Positions 16,492 to 27,625 of a DNA stretch of 35,097 nt are shown here, piece after piece. A program made the position numbers and the translations under genes. Position 1 is the first letter of the stretch; each line of letters begins with the position of its first letter. The stretch spans positions 1-35,097 of the forward strand of contig CAMCUO010000029.1 of NCBI GenBank assembly GCA_945879015.1, in the 5' to 3' direction. The DNA is from Chitinophaga pinensis (lineage in GTDB: Bacteria; Bacteroidota; Bacteroidia; 2-12-FULL-35-15). Below the pieces are notes generated by a model, which was not told the DNA's origin, made no database searches, and worked only from the letters and a program-made list of their open reading frames with translations.

Positions 16492-16941
16492 ATGGAATTA
16501 ACTGTTTTTAGTGACGAATCGTTTATGCGTGAAGCTTTAAAAGAAGCTCAAAAAGCTTATGATGCCGATGAAGTGCCAGTTGGTGCTATTGTAGTTTGTC
16601 AGAATAAAATAATTGCCCGCGCTCATAATTTAACCGAACGCCTAAACGATGTAACTGCGCATGCCGAAATGCAAGCCATTACTTCTGCTGCCAATTATTT
16701 AAACGGAAAATATTTAACTGAATGCACATTATATGTCACTCTCGAACCTTGCGTGATGTGTGCAGGAGGAATCGCATGGGCGCAATTTGCTAAAATTGTT
16801 TACGGTGCTCCTGATACAAAACGCGGATTTAATCTTATCACCAATAATTTATTGCATCCAAAAACTGAAATTCTTTCTGGAATACTAGCAGCTGAAAGTA
16901 CTGCTTTATTAAAGTCGTTTTTTCAGAAAAAGAGGGAGTAA
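16492..16941 (+). CDS. tadA: tRNA-specific adenosine deaminase
   Basis: A 149-residue zinc-dependent deaminase that converts adenosine 34 of tRNA-Arg(ACG) to inosine. The catalytic site is complete: HAE at 57-59, with the histidine as zinc ligand and the glutamate as proton shuttle, and PCVMC at 86-90 with the two cysteine ligands. The GAIVV strand before it and the GAPDTKRGFN loop after it are typical of TadA rather than of cytidine deaminases. The start is the only ATG that gives the normal N-terminal helix. It is convergent with the M16 protease gene, and a palindromic repeat lies between them. Confidence 0.94.
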   Translation: MELTVFSDESFMREALKEAQKAYDADEVPVGAIVVCQNKIIARAHNLTERLNDVTAHAEMQAITSAANYLNGKYLTECTLYVTLEPCVMCAGGIAWAQFAKIVYGAPDTKRGFNLITNNLLHPKTEILSGILAAESTALLKSFFQKKRE

Positions 16942-16969
16942 CTTTTTTAATAAGCACTTCGCCCTTTCC

Positions 16970-17041
16970 CTTCGACTCTGCGCAGTATGACGGCAGGTGA
17001 TATTGCCTGTGATCATGACGCCATACTGAGCATAGTCGAAG
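16970..17041. repeat. Nested palindromic repeat between tadA and the M16 protease gene
   Basis: The arms CTTCGACTCTGCGCAGTATG (16970-16989) and CATACTGAGCATAGTCGAAG (17022-17041) pair with a few mismatches, and a smaller stem (CAGG..CCTG) lies inside. This CTTCGACT..GCTCAG..TATGACG type of hairpin is one I associate with dispersed repeats of Bacteroidota genomes. Located between convergent genes, it could also stop transcription from both sides, though no T run is present. Confidence 0.75.
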
Positions 17042-17070
17042 TATAAGAGCAGAATCTCTCTTACCAACCA

Positions 17071-20025
17071 CTATCTAGGATTCTCTGTATTTCTTGGAGG
17101 TGGCTTTACCGCTCCATTTGGGTTGCTTTCACCACCAGTAGTATTAACAGGTCTATCAGTTGGTCTATAAACATCCTTCTTCAAATCTGGACCTTTCACT
17201 ATATTTCCATCAGCATCCAATTCAATTACTTCATATCCCAATTTAGTTAATGGCAAAAACACCTTTGATTTATCACCAACAACTAAAATCGCCATTTTAT
17301 CATACGCCAATTGTTTTTTTGCTAATGCATTAACTTCTTCTTTCGTTATCGCTTTTAAAATTTCATTTTGTTTGTCGGTATAAGATTTTTCTAAATTGTA
17401 ATCTAAAATACGTTTAACAAAACCTGCTTTCTGATTGGATGTTTCATATTTCAAAGCCTCACTTTGTCCCATCGAATTTTTTGTAAAAGTTAATTCCGCA
17501 TCTGTTACTCCTTTATCAGCAAATAATTTTATCTCTTTCATAAATTCAACAACCGAACTATCTGTTGCATCACCACGAACTCCAGCACTCGCAGTGTAAG
17601 GACCAGCAAACTGATTTCCAGAAAATCCCGAACGAGCGCCATAAGTAAATCCATGAGCTTCACGTAAGTTTAAATTTATTCGACTATTAAATGCGCCACC
17701 CAAAGTAAAATTCATAATTCCAGATTTATAAAATTCCCCTGTTGCATCATAAGGCACCGACATAAAACCAATTCGAATTTCTGATTGAGGGGCCTTATCT
17801 TTATTTACAAAATAAATTTTTGTTTTATCAATTGCTGGAACAGTAGCTTCAGCAGCATGAACTACTTTTGGTCCTTTCCAATTTTTCAAGAAATTAATTT
17901 TCGGTAAAATCATTTCTTGAGAAATATCACCTACAATTACAAGAGAAGAAATGCTAGGTGAAATATTATCAATGTAAAATTTTCTAACATCTTCTAAAGT
18001 CAATGCGCTCACGCTTTCTTTTGTTCCCATTGAAGGAATACTCATGATGTGATCATTTCCATAAACTAATTTTGCATACACATTGTTTGCAACTATTGGT
18101 GCTTGTGTAACTTGATTAGCGATTGCCTCTAAACGCTGTTTTTTAATTCTTTCAAATTCATCTTTATCAAATTTTGGTTGAAATAACATTTCTTCAGCAA
18201 TCGCTAATGTAGCGTCTAAATTTTTTGTTAAGCATGAAACATACAATACAATATCTTGTCCGTTACTCCCAATACTAACACTGCTACCTAACTTTTCCAA
18301 CAATTCACCAATTTCCTCTGCCGTATGTTTTTTTGTTGATTCGTTCATCACACTTGCAAGCAATTGAGAAATTCCAACTTGCTCTTTTTTCTCATAACGA
18401 TGTCCCGCTTCAATACTTAGTTGTAATGTAGTATTGGGTACTTCATCACTTTTTGCACCGATAATTTTTAATCCGTTTGCAAAATTTTGTTTCCAATAAT
18501 CAGGAGCTTTCACAACTGGATTTGGACCAGCTGATGGCTTTTTGCTTCTATCAAAAGTATCCTTTGCCTTTGTATAAACTAAATTTTTGTATTCAGCAGC
18601 TTCCGGAGCATTTACATTTCGTTTTTCAGGCGTATAATTATCGGGCTTAGCTGCAATGTTTGATTTTCCTTTCGGACAAACACTTAAAATAACTGCGTAT
18701 TTATTTTTAATGTATTTGTTATAAACACGCATTACATCTTCTTTAGTAACTTTATTATAACGTTCGATTTCTCTAGTGATATAATTAGGGTTTCCAGTAA
18801 ATGTTTCATTAGAAGCCAACATAGCTCCTTTCCCTTGAACACTTGATAATGAATTAATCATTTGTGTTTCAAATCCTGCTTTAAATTTTTGGATGTCTTC
18901 ATCTGTTACTCCAACTTTTTCGAATTGAAGTAAAGAATAACGAACCAAGGAATCCATTTGTGCTAAAGTTTTATCAGGAAAAGTACGGATAGTAATATCA
19001 AAACTACCAGCCAATTCAGCAGTAGGATGACCAGCATTTGCCGACATAGCCATTTGTGATTTTACAAAATTTTGATAAAACACCGAAGATTTTCCTCCAG
19101 ATAAAACTTCTGCCAAAACATCCAATGGTGCTTCATCAGGCGAACGTGATGGAACAGTTGGAAAAGTAAAATCCAACATAGGTGCACGAATATTATCTTC
19201 GTAAGAAATATATCTGTCTTTATCCAAAACAACTGCTGGAAATGTTTGTGCATTTACCGCAGGTCCTGGAACAATTGGTCCGAAATATTTTTCTGCCAAC
19301 TTCACAACTTGAGCGGGAGTAACATCACCCGACACAGTAAGAGTAGCATTGTTTGGACCGTACCAACGCATAAAGAATTTTTTCAAATCATTTACATCTA
19401 CTCTATTCAAATCTTCGATATAACCAATTGTTAACCATGAATAAGGGTGATTTGTGGGATACAAAGCTGCTGAGGATTTTTCTCCTGCTAAGCCATACGG
19501 GCGATTATCATAATTTTGTCCTCGTTCATTTTTTACAGTTGAACGTTGCACTTCAAATTTTTTCTGAGTAACAGAATCCAACAAAAATCCCATACGATCA
19601 GCCTCTAGCCACATTGCTGTTTCTAATTGGTTAGCAGGTAATACTTCAAAATAATTTGTTCGATCTAAATTGGTAGTTCCGTTTAATGTTCCACCTGCTT
19701 CACTCACAATTTTAAAATGTTGTTCATCGCCCACATGTTCAGAACCCTGAAACATCATGTGTTCGAAAAAATGTGCGAATCCAGAGCGACCATCTTGTTC
19801 TCGAGCAGAACCAACGTGATACGTTACATCCACATAAACAATTGGATCGGAATGATCTTCATGCACTAAAACGGTTAATCCGTTAGCTAACTTATATTTT
19901 TCGTATGAAATGACTAATTCTGAGCCTTTTCGGGTTACTTTTTCAATTAATTTTGTTTGAGCTAAAGAATTAGCAATTCCAGTAAAAACGAAGGCTACAG
20001 CCAGTATTCCAATTTTTATTTTCAT
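17071..20025 (-). CDS. M16 family zinc protease (two fused M16 modules, PqqL-like)
   Basis: A 984-residue exported protease. I choose the ATG at 20025, which gives the signal peptide MKIKIGILAVAFVFTGIANS and a cut near LAQ; the longer frame would begin with TTG. The N-terminal module carries the inverted zinc motif HFFEH at 85-89, with the third ligand region near NERGQNYDNRPYG. The second half (about 490-930) is the paired module and lacks HxxEH, as usual for the inactive partner that helps form the cavity. The C-terminal end is a proline- and asparagine-rich tail. It should act in the periplasm on peptides or unfolded proteins. No partner gene is adjacent. Confidence 0.93.
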   Translation of the reverse strand: MKIKIGILAVAFVFTGIANSLAQTKLIEKVTRKGSELVISYEKYKLANGLTVLVHEDHSDPIVYVDVTYHVGSAREQDGRSGFAHFFEHMMFQGSEHVGDEQHFKIVSEAGGTLNGTTNLDRTNYFEVLPANQLETAMWLEADRMGFLLDSVTQKKFEVQRSTVKNERGQNYDNRPYGLAGEKSSAALYPTNHPYSWLTIGYIEDLNRVDVNDLKKFFMRWYGPNNATLTVSGDVTPAQVVKLAEKYFGPIVPGPAVNAQTFPAVVLDKDRYISYEDNIRAPMLDFTFPTVPSRSPDEAPLDVLAEVLSGGKSSVFYQNFVKSQMAMSANAGHPTAELAGSFDITIRTFPDKTLAQMDSLVRYSLLQFEKVGVTDEDIQKFKAGFETQMINSLSSVQGKGAMLASNETFTGNPNYITREIERYNKVTKEDVMRVYNKYIKNKYAVILSVCPKGKSNIAAKPDNYTPEKRNVNAPEAAEYKNLVYTKAKDTFDRSKKPSAGPNPVVKAPDYWKQNFANGLKIIGAKSDEVPNTTLQLSIEAGHRYEKKEQVGISQLLASVMNESTKKHTAEEIGELLEKLGSSVSIGSNGQDIVLYVSCLTKNLDATLAIAEEMLFQPKFDKDEFERIKKQRLEAIANQVTQAPIVANNVYAKLVYGNDHIMSIPSMGTKESVSALTLEDVRKFYIDNISPSISSLVIVGDISQEMILPKINFLKNWKGPKVVHAAEATVPAIDKTKIYFVNKDKAPQSEIRIGFMSVPYDATGEFYKSGIMNFTLGGAFNSRINLNLREAHGFTYGARSGFSGNQFAGPYTASAGVRGDATDSSVVEFMKEIKLFADKGVTDAELTFTKNSMGQSEALKYETSNQKAGFVKRILDYNLEKSYTDKQNEILKAITKEEVNALAKKQLAYDKMAILVVGDKSKVFLPLTKLGYEVIELDADGNIVKGPDLKKDVYRPTDRPVNTTGGESNPNGAVKPPPRNTENPR

Positions 20026-20114
20026 TTTGTTTAAGATTTTGAAGAACAAATATATTCATTTGAAGGATAGTATCATATAAAGATTAAAATGTTCTGTTTT
20101 TTGTACTTTATTCG

Positions 20115-20122
20115 TAAATTTG
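20115..20122 (+). promoter_or_regulatory. Candidate -7 promoter element of the bacilliredoxin gene (TAAATTTG)
   Basis: Exact TAnnTTTG match 40 bp upstream of the ATG. No TTTG at the expected upstream distance is convincing. Confidence 0.45.
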
Positions 20123-20162
20123 TAGTGTAAATCAGCATAAATAAACTTAAAAATAAAATATC

Positions 20163-20573
20163 ATGTATCCAGAAAGTATTGTGTCGCCAATGAAAGCTGA
20201 ACTTACAGCTGTTGGCTTTGAAGATTTAACTAACCCAGATGCTGTAAATGCTGCAATTAACAGTCCAGGAACAACATTAGTAGTAGTAAACTCTGTTTGC
20301 GGTTGTGCAGCAGGAGCAGCTCGTCCGGGAGTAAAACTATCATTAACAGGTTCAAAAAAACCAAATAAAATCACTACCGTTTTTGCAGGATTTGATACTG
20401 AAGCAGTAGCAGAAGCACGTAAGCACTTCGCTCCGTATCCATCTTCATCTCCTGCAATTGCTTTATTTAAAGACGGAAAATTGGTTCATTTTGTAGAGCG
20501 TCATCACATTGAAGGCCGCAGCGCACAAATGATTGCTGATAATTTAAAAATGGCATTTGAGGAGTTTTGTTAA
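20163..20573 (+). CDS. Bacilliredoxin, BrxA/BrxB (YphP/YqiW) family
   Basis: A 136-residue thioredoxin-fold protein with the family's C-G-C active site in NSVCGCAAGAARPG (C46, C48). In Firmicutes, BrxA and BrxB remove bacillithiol from oxidised protein thiols. Many Bacteroidota carry the same pair of bacillithiol enzymes and bacilliredoxins, so a de-bacillithiolation role is plausible. The MYPESIVSPMKAELT start and the PYPSSSPAIALFKDGKLVHF strand are characteristic. Length is standard. A palindromic repeat begins within 5 bp of the stop codon. Confidence 0.94.
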   Translation: MYPESIVSPMKAELTAVGFEDLTNPDAVNAAINSPGTTLVVVNSVCGCAAGAARPGVKLSLTGSKKPNKITTVFAGFDTEAVAEARKHFAPYPSSSPAIALFKDGKLVHFVERHHIEGRSAQMIADNLKMAFEEFC

Positions 20574-20577
20574 CCGA

Positions 20578-20613
20578 CCTCACCCCTAACCCCTCTCCAA
20601 AAGAGAGGGGAAT
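20578..20613. repeat. Palindromic repeat directly behind the bacilliredoxin gene
   Basis: CACCCCTAACCCCTCTCC followed by AAAAGAGAGGGGAAT contains an 8-bp stem (CCCCTCTC with GAGAGGGG). Read in this orientation it aligns closely with the right arm of the DUF559 element (4571-4598: CACCCCTAAACCCTCTC..AGAGGGGAAT). It is thus a solo copy of the same repeat. It could double as a weak terminator but lacks a T run. Confidence 0.8.
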
Positions 20614-20965
20614 GGCTTTGCAAGAATAATCTCATTTATTCGACTCTCTTCTACGCTTCGAATTTTTAGCTTGCTAAAAATAAAATCCGCTTTAAATCAT
20701 AAATACACCAACAAAAAATTCTTTTTGATCATGAAAATCAGTTAAATCTGCGTTCCATTATATGCGCATTTCCAAATACAGGGAGATCCCTTGTTGTGGG
20801 AAGGGATGACTGGTCTAAAGAAAAATTAAAAATCCGTTTTAATCTGCTATATCCGCGTCATCAGCGTTCCATTCCAGCCCCGCTCATCCTATTCCCCAAC
20901 CATTCATATAATTTCCTTCACTTTCTCCCTTTAAATCCGTAAAAATTACCGAAATATCCATATTT
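20614..20965. repeat. Repeat-rich gene-free stretch
   Basis: No gene is visible. A perfect hairpin TTTTTAGC-TT-GCTAAAAA lies at 20663-20680. Two related segments follow: AAATCAGTTAAATCTGCGTTCCATTA-like sequence at about 20739-20762 and TTTTAATCTGCTATATCCGCGTCATCAGCGTTCCATT-like sequence at about 20837-20873. They share the (T)AATCTGC..CGTTCCATT pattern. I read this as degenerate copies of a dispersed non-coding repeat. Confidence 0.45.
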
Positions 20966-20991
20966 TCGCAATGTTATATCAAAATCCAATT

Positions 20992-22602
20992 ATGAAAAAT
21001 CTTCTCTTAATATTAAGTTTCTTTTTTGCTATTTCTGTTCTCGCACAGAAAAAAAATCCAGATAACTGGCAGACTCTTGATCCTAAAAAGGACAAAGTTT
21101 ATGGTGTTGGTTCAGAAGAGGCATATAAAACGATTGCAACTAGTACATCTAAAAAAATGATTAAGACAACAATTGTTGCTGTTATCGATAGCGGAGTTGA
21201 TCCTAATCACGAAGATTTAAAAGATGTTATTTGGCAAAATGAAGATGAGATTGCTGATAATGGAAAAGATGATGACAACAATGGATATATTGATGATGTA
21301 AATGGTTGGAGCTTTTTAGGTGGAAAAAATGGCGATATCAATTTTGAAGCAACTGAACTTGCTCGCATCGTTCAAAAAGGAAAAAATAAATATCAAAATA
21401 TTGAAGAATCGAAATTAAGTGCTGATGAATTAATAGCTTATCAGGAATATAAAAAGCTGAATGAAAAATTGACCACTGAAATAAAAAATCAAGAACAGCA
21501 ATTAGAAAGCATTAAAGCTGTAGAATCTTATTTGCAAAAAGTAAAAACACAAAACAATGGTATTTTAAATAAAAATGCGTTTAAAAATTATAAGCCAGAA
21601 GGAGAAATGGAAACGCAATTGAATAAAGCCATTATACCTGCAATTTCATTGGGTTTGGTAAAGCCAGAACAAATTGAAGAACAAGTAAAAGAAGGATTAG
21701 AACAATTAGAACCAATGGTGAAATATAATAAATTGGATTCCGATTCATTAAGAACTTATATGGTTGGAGATGATGTAAATAATTCATCCGAAAAATTTTA
21801 TGGGAATAATCATGTACAAGGACCTGATGCTAGACACGGAACACACGTTGCCGGAATTATTGCTTCTAGCCGCGGAAACAAAATTGGAATTGAAGGAATT
21901 GCAAACAATGTAAAAATTATGATTTTACGAGCAGTTCCAAATGGTGATGAGCGCGATAAAGATGTTGCAAATGCAATTTATTATGCTGTAGATAATGGAG
22001 CAACAGTTATCAATATGAGTTTTGGAAAATATTATTCTCCAGATAAAAAATTGGTTGATGAAGCAGTAAAATATGCTCAATCAAAAGATGTATTATTAAT
22101 TCATGCAGCGGGTAACGAATCAAAAGACAGTGATGTAGAATTATCTTATCCGAGTCGTGAATTTTTGGGTGGCGGAATTGCCACTAATTGGATTCAAGTT
22201 GGAGCTAGTGGATACAAAAAAGGAGAAACCATTATTGGTGGTTTTTCAAATTATGGCAAAACTAAAGTAGATTTGTTTGCTCCGGGAGTTGATGTATATG
22301 CGCCAGTGCCAGGAAGCAAATACGAAAGTTTTTCTGGGACAAGCATGGCATCACCTAGCACTGCTGGTGTAGCCGCAATTATCAGAACTTATTTCCCTGA
22401 ACTAAAAGCGGAAGAAGTAAAAGATGTAATGATTAAAACAGTTGTGCCTTACAAAGGAAAAGTAAATGTACCTGGATTAAAAGAACCAAAAGGTTTAAGA
22501 AAAAAAATGAAGCCTGTGAAAAGAAAAGTTTCTGAACTTTGTATTTCTGGTGGTTTTGTAAATGTGAACAATGCAGTAATTGAATTGATGAAGAAGAAAT
22601 AA
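20992..22602 (+). CDS. Secreted S8 (subtilisin-like) serine protease
   Basis: A 536-residue protein starting at ATG 20992, which gives the signal peptide MKNLLLILSFFFAISVLAQ; an ATG seven codons upstream would spoil it. The catalytic triad is D66 (AVIDSGVDPNHED), H282 (RHGTHVAGIIAS) and S451 (SGTSMASPS), with the oxyanion asparagine in HAAGNESKDSD. Between D and H lies an unusually long segment of about 215 residues; its middle (about 120-200) is highly charged and helical (for example KLNEKLTTEIKNQEQQLESI) and probably forms a coiled-coil insert. There is no T9SS sorting domain. A strong terminator follows. Confidence 0.94.
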   Translation: MKNLLLILSFFFAISVLAQKKNPDNWQTLDPKKDKVYGVGSEEAYKTIATSTSKKMIKTTIVAVIDSGVDPNHEDLKDVIWQNEDEIADNGKDDDNNGYIDDVNGWSFLGGKNGDINFEATELARIVQKGKNKYQNIEESKLSADELIAYQEYKKLNEKLTTEIKNQEQQLESIKAVESYLQKVKTQNNGILNKNAFKNYKPEGEMETQLNKAIIPAISLGLVKPEQIEEQVKEGLEQLEPMVKYNKLDSDSLRTYMVGDDVNNSSEKFYGNNHVQGPDARHGTHVAGIIASSRGNKIGIEGIANNVKIMILRAVPNGDERDKDVANAIYYAVDNGATVINMSFGKYYSPDKKLVDEAVKYAQSKDVLLIHAAGNESKDSDVELSYPSREFLGGGIATNWIQVGASGYKKGETIIGGFSNYGKTKVDLFAPGVDVYAPVPGSKYESFSGTSMASPSTAGVAAIIRTYFPELKAEEVKDVMIKTVVPYKGKVNVPGLKEPKGLRKKMKPVKRKVSELCISGGFVNVNNAVIELMKKK

Positions 22603-22621
22603 ACAGCATCCCTAAAAATGA

Positions 22622-22652
22622 AACGTCACGCATTTAGCGTGACGTTTTTTTA
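22622..22652 (+). terminator. Rho-independent terminator of the S8 protease gene
   Basis: A perfect 10-bp stem (AACGTCACGC with GCGTGACGTT), a five-base loop and a run of T follow 19 bp after the stop codon. Confidence 0.92.
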
Positions 22653-22820
22653 TGCCCTTAATGAACCAGGAAAAGCTCTGCCAGTATAATTCAACACCGT
22701 TGTGCTAAACAAACACACGACCAAAACGGTAATCTGGAATAAAAACCCAATTTATTTTTTCAGACCCTGCTATTATTTTAATGCTGTATGCTAGGGAAAT
22801 GTTTGTTGGAAGTGATAAAT
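22653..22820. other. Gene-free stretch downstream of the small minus-strand gene
   Basis: No start-to-stop gene is convincing. One minus-strand frame is open for most of this stretch (NWVFIPDYRFGRVFV, a stop, then HNGVELYWQSFSW) and might be a decayed secreted-protein fragment, but the evidence is weak. The 23019-23167 gap on the other side of the small gene shows nothing distinctive. Confidence 0.3.
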
Positions 22821-23018
22821 TTACTTTAGTTTAGAAAGATTCCCTAAAATCTCTTCGTATTCTTTAAACCTATGTTCTCTTATTGGTTTTATTTTGGGTT
22901 CCGTTGTAAAGTATAATAATAAACAAGGACTTATTGATTTATATTTATCTACATATTCATAACCTTGTAATTCGTTGTTTTTTATTCGCTGTTTTATTTT
23001 GTTGTGATATGGGTACAC
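22821..23018 (-). CDS. Small basic protein of unknown function
   Basis: A 65-residue frame with many Lys, Tyr and Glu residues and a balanced pattern (IKQRIKNNELQGYEYVDKYK, then ISPCLLLYF and PIREHRFKEYEEILG) that looks like a real folded protein rather than chance. The first codon is GTG at 23018; no ATG is available near the N-terminus. No signal peptide or membrane helix is present. I do not recognise a named family. It lies alone between the S8 protease terminator and the MFS gene, and is the first of an unbroken run of minus-strand genes. Confidence 0.5.
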   Translation of the reverse strand: MYPYHNKIKQRIKNNELQGYEYVDKYKSISPCLLLYFTTEPKIKPIREHRFKEYEEILGNLSKLK

Positions 23019-23167
23019 GCAATGTCAATTTTGGTTAGTGTAATTTTGCTGGCTAAAGAAGTTCGGAATTTAAAAGCACAAAACTTTCTTAACCGATAAA
23101 CTATATTAAAAGTAAAAAAGGAAATACGCTAATGCTAGAAATTTCACTTCAGCACCTTCATTTGCAA

Positions 23168-24379
23168 TTACGAGCTTAAAGTGTTAGCAGTAGTTATTCT
23201 GTTCCTCAATAATGTAATAAGTCCAAGTATAGGTCCGATTGCAAGCAACATATAAATATATTGAGCATTTATTTTGTCTACAAGCAAATTAATAAATTGA
23301 ATACTAAAAATGGTGATGGAGAAACCAATGCAATTTACAATTGTAAGTGAAGTACCCCGTGATTCCTCCGGTGCGTTTTGAGCAACTAAAGTTGAAAATA
23401 AAGGAGAGTCAGCTATTACCGAAAGCCCCCAAATAAATAGAAAGACAATGAATTGAACATAAGAGTGAGAAAATAAAAAAAATGGAGAAATAACGCAACA
23501 TAAGCAAGATATAAATAATGATAGTGTGGCTATTTTTTTTGTACCAAAATATTGCGAAAGTATTCCGCTAAAAGCACAAGCTAAAGCACCAGAAGCAATT
23601 ATAAAAAATGATAACAAGGAAACATTAAGATGTATTGCAGGATAATGATTATTATATGATGACAGCATTATTGGAACGAAAGCCCAAAAGGTATAGAGTT
23701 CCCACATATGTCCGAAGTATCCAAATGAAACAGTACGAAAATTCTTATTCTTGAACCCTGTCAGAAATTCCGTGAGCTTTATTTTTTGTCCAGCTTTTCG
23801 ATCGGGTCCATCAGGCACAAATAACAAGATAGTAAGTCCGCCTATAACAGACAGAATTGTAGTAGAATAAATAATATATTTCCAAGGAAAGCCTATAATA
23901 ACATTTTTCAATAAATGAGGGAACGCTGTACCCAGAACTAGAGCACCAACTAAAAATCCTAAAGATTTCCCTAAACCTTTATGATAATAATCGGACGCTA
24001 TTTTCATACCAACAGGATAAATCCCAGCAAGAAAAAATCCAGTTAAAAATCTAAATAAAAGTATTTCAGTTGAGTCAATATTGTTAATGCTTATTCCAAG
24101 ATTAAAAAGTCCTGCAAGAATAGAGCTACAGAAAAATACTAATGATGGTGAAAAACGGTCTGAAATAGTGAAAACTGCGAATACTAAAGTCCCTGAGATA
24201 AATCCAAATTGAATAGCACTTGTAAGGTGAGCTAAAAAATGGTGGTCAAGATTTAGGTCTCTTGTTATGTCTGATACTATAGAGTTTCCAGCAAACCAAA
24301 GTGAAGTGCAAAAAAATTGAGAAACGACTATGATTGGTAAAATTAATCTCATAAAACGAATGTCTTTAATAATTGCCAC
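23168..24379 (-). CDS. Major facilitator superfamily transporter
   Basis: A 403-residue integral membrane protein with about twelve hydrophobic helices in two halves. The N-terminal half has SQFFCTSLWFAGNSIVSDIT, and the loop between helices 2 and 3 (FAVFTISDRFSPSLVF) is in the position of the MFS G-x-L-a-D-R motif. A cytoplasmic loop around DGPDRKAGQKIKLTEFLTGF joins the halves. Substrate is unknown; CynX/NimT-like and drug-efflux families share this layout. An internal ATG (codon 10) is an alternative start and would remove a charged N-terminal stub. The gene is isolated, with about 430 bp of repeat-rich DNA separating it from katG upstream. Confidence 0.85.
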   Translation of the reverse strand: MAIIKDIRFMRLILPIIVVSQFFCTSLWFAGNSIVSDITRDLNLDHHFLAHLTSAIQFGFISGTLVFAVFTISDRFSPSLVFFCSSILAGLFNLGISINNIDSTEILLFRFLTGFFLAGIYPVGMKIASDYYHKGLGKSLGFLVGALVLGTAFPHLLKNVIIGFPWKYIIYSTTILSVIGGLTILLFVPDGPDRKAGQKIKLTEFLTGFKNKNFRTVSFGYFGHMWELYTFWAFVPIMLSSYNNHYPAIHLNVSLLSFFIIASGALACAFSGILSQYFGTKKIATLSLFISCLCCVISPFFLFSHSYVQFIVFLFIWGLSVIADSPLFSTLVAQNAPEESRGTSLTIVNCIGFSITIFSIQFINLLVDKINAQYIYMLLAIGPILGLITLLRNRITTANTLSS

Positions 24380-24810
24380 TAAAGTTTCGGAGCTAGAAGA
24401 AGTACGGGTTTTAAACCGTTTTCTACCGAATAGTTAATAACAAAGCGAAATGTTTATTGGCCATTTGCAAAGCGAAAATTAACTAATTGTCTACCGCTTT
24501 TGCAAATGCCGAAGCAAAATGTCAGCATTTTTTATCGTTGCGGTTATTTGCTGGCGTTCTGTCCACCGTTTTATTGTCGTTTGTGTCTGCTCTGGGTTAT
24601 CCGTAATTGACGATCTGTTTTTGTGGTGGCTGTGCGTTGAGTATTTTTTATTTTTTAGAAGTGTTGGAAATTTTTTTTAATTCAATTTTTCTTTTGGGTT
24701 GGCTTTGCAAGCTCTTTTAAAAACTTTGGTCAGCGTGTTTGCTAATGAGGTTTTTAAAAGTGCTTGCAAAATGTGTTAGCCTTCCTAATTTATTGTAGAA
24801 AAATAACACA
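24380..24810. repeat. Intergenic region with two inverted repeats between katG and the MFS gene
   Basis: Two palindromic units are visible. The first has arms GGCCATTTGCAAAGCG (24459-24474) and CGCTTTTGCAAATGCC (24495-24510). The second has arms TTTGCAAGCTCTTTTAAAAAC (24704-24724) and its near-complement at 24750-24771, with a 25-bp centre, and is closed on the right by TGTGTTAGCC (24772-24781). Read from katG, the order is stop codon, about 30 bp, GGCTAACACA, hairpin. No gene is visible here. Confidence 0.65.
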
Positions 24811-27413
<2,603 letters not shown>

Positions 27414-27431
27414 TTTGTTTTATGAAGGATT

Positions 27432-27472
27432 GATAATTATTCCGTAAAGATAATTATTCTTACTTAGGAATA
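27432..27472 (-). promoter_or_regulatory. Candidate PerR operator and promoter of perR-katG
   Basis: GATAATTATTC occurs twice as a direct repeat (27432-27442 and 27449-27459), each with an internal ATAATTAT palindrome. An inverted repeat TTATTC-N8-GAATAA spans 27453-27472. On the minus strand TATCTTTA (27445-27452) resembles the TAnnTTTG -7 element, so a bound regulator would cover the promoter. The pattern is Fur/PerR-box-like. Confidence 0.5.
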
Positions 27473-27529
27473 AATATTTTATAGAAAAAGATTTAAGAAA
27501 GTTATTAAAAACGCCCATTATTGTCATAT

Positions 27530-27625
27530 GGTGCGGTGGGAAAATTTGGCTCTTTTGTTTTTGTTAAGGAGCGGCTTGAGTGCCGGGGAAAACAAAATAT
27601 GCCAAATATGCAGTGGGCTAAAATT
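27530..27625. repeat. Palindromic element with nested hairpin
   Basis: The arms TTTGGCTCTTTTGTTTT (27545-27561) and AAAACAAAATATGCCAAA (27589-27606) pair almost fully, and inside them CGGC-TTGAGT-GCCG forms a second stem. Neighbouring GCGGTGGG and GCAGTGGG copies extend the resemblance outwards. It carries no gene and looks like a dispersed, structure-conserving repeat of the MITE or REP kind. Confidence 0.6.
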
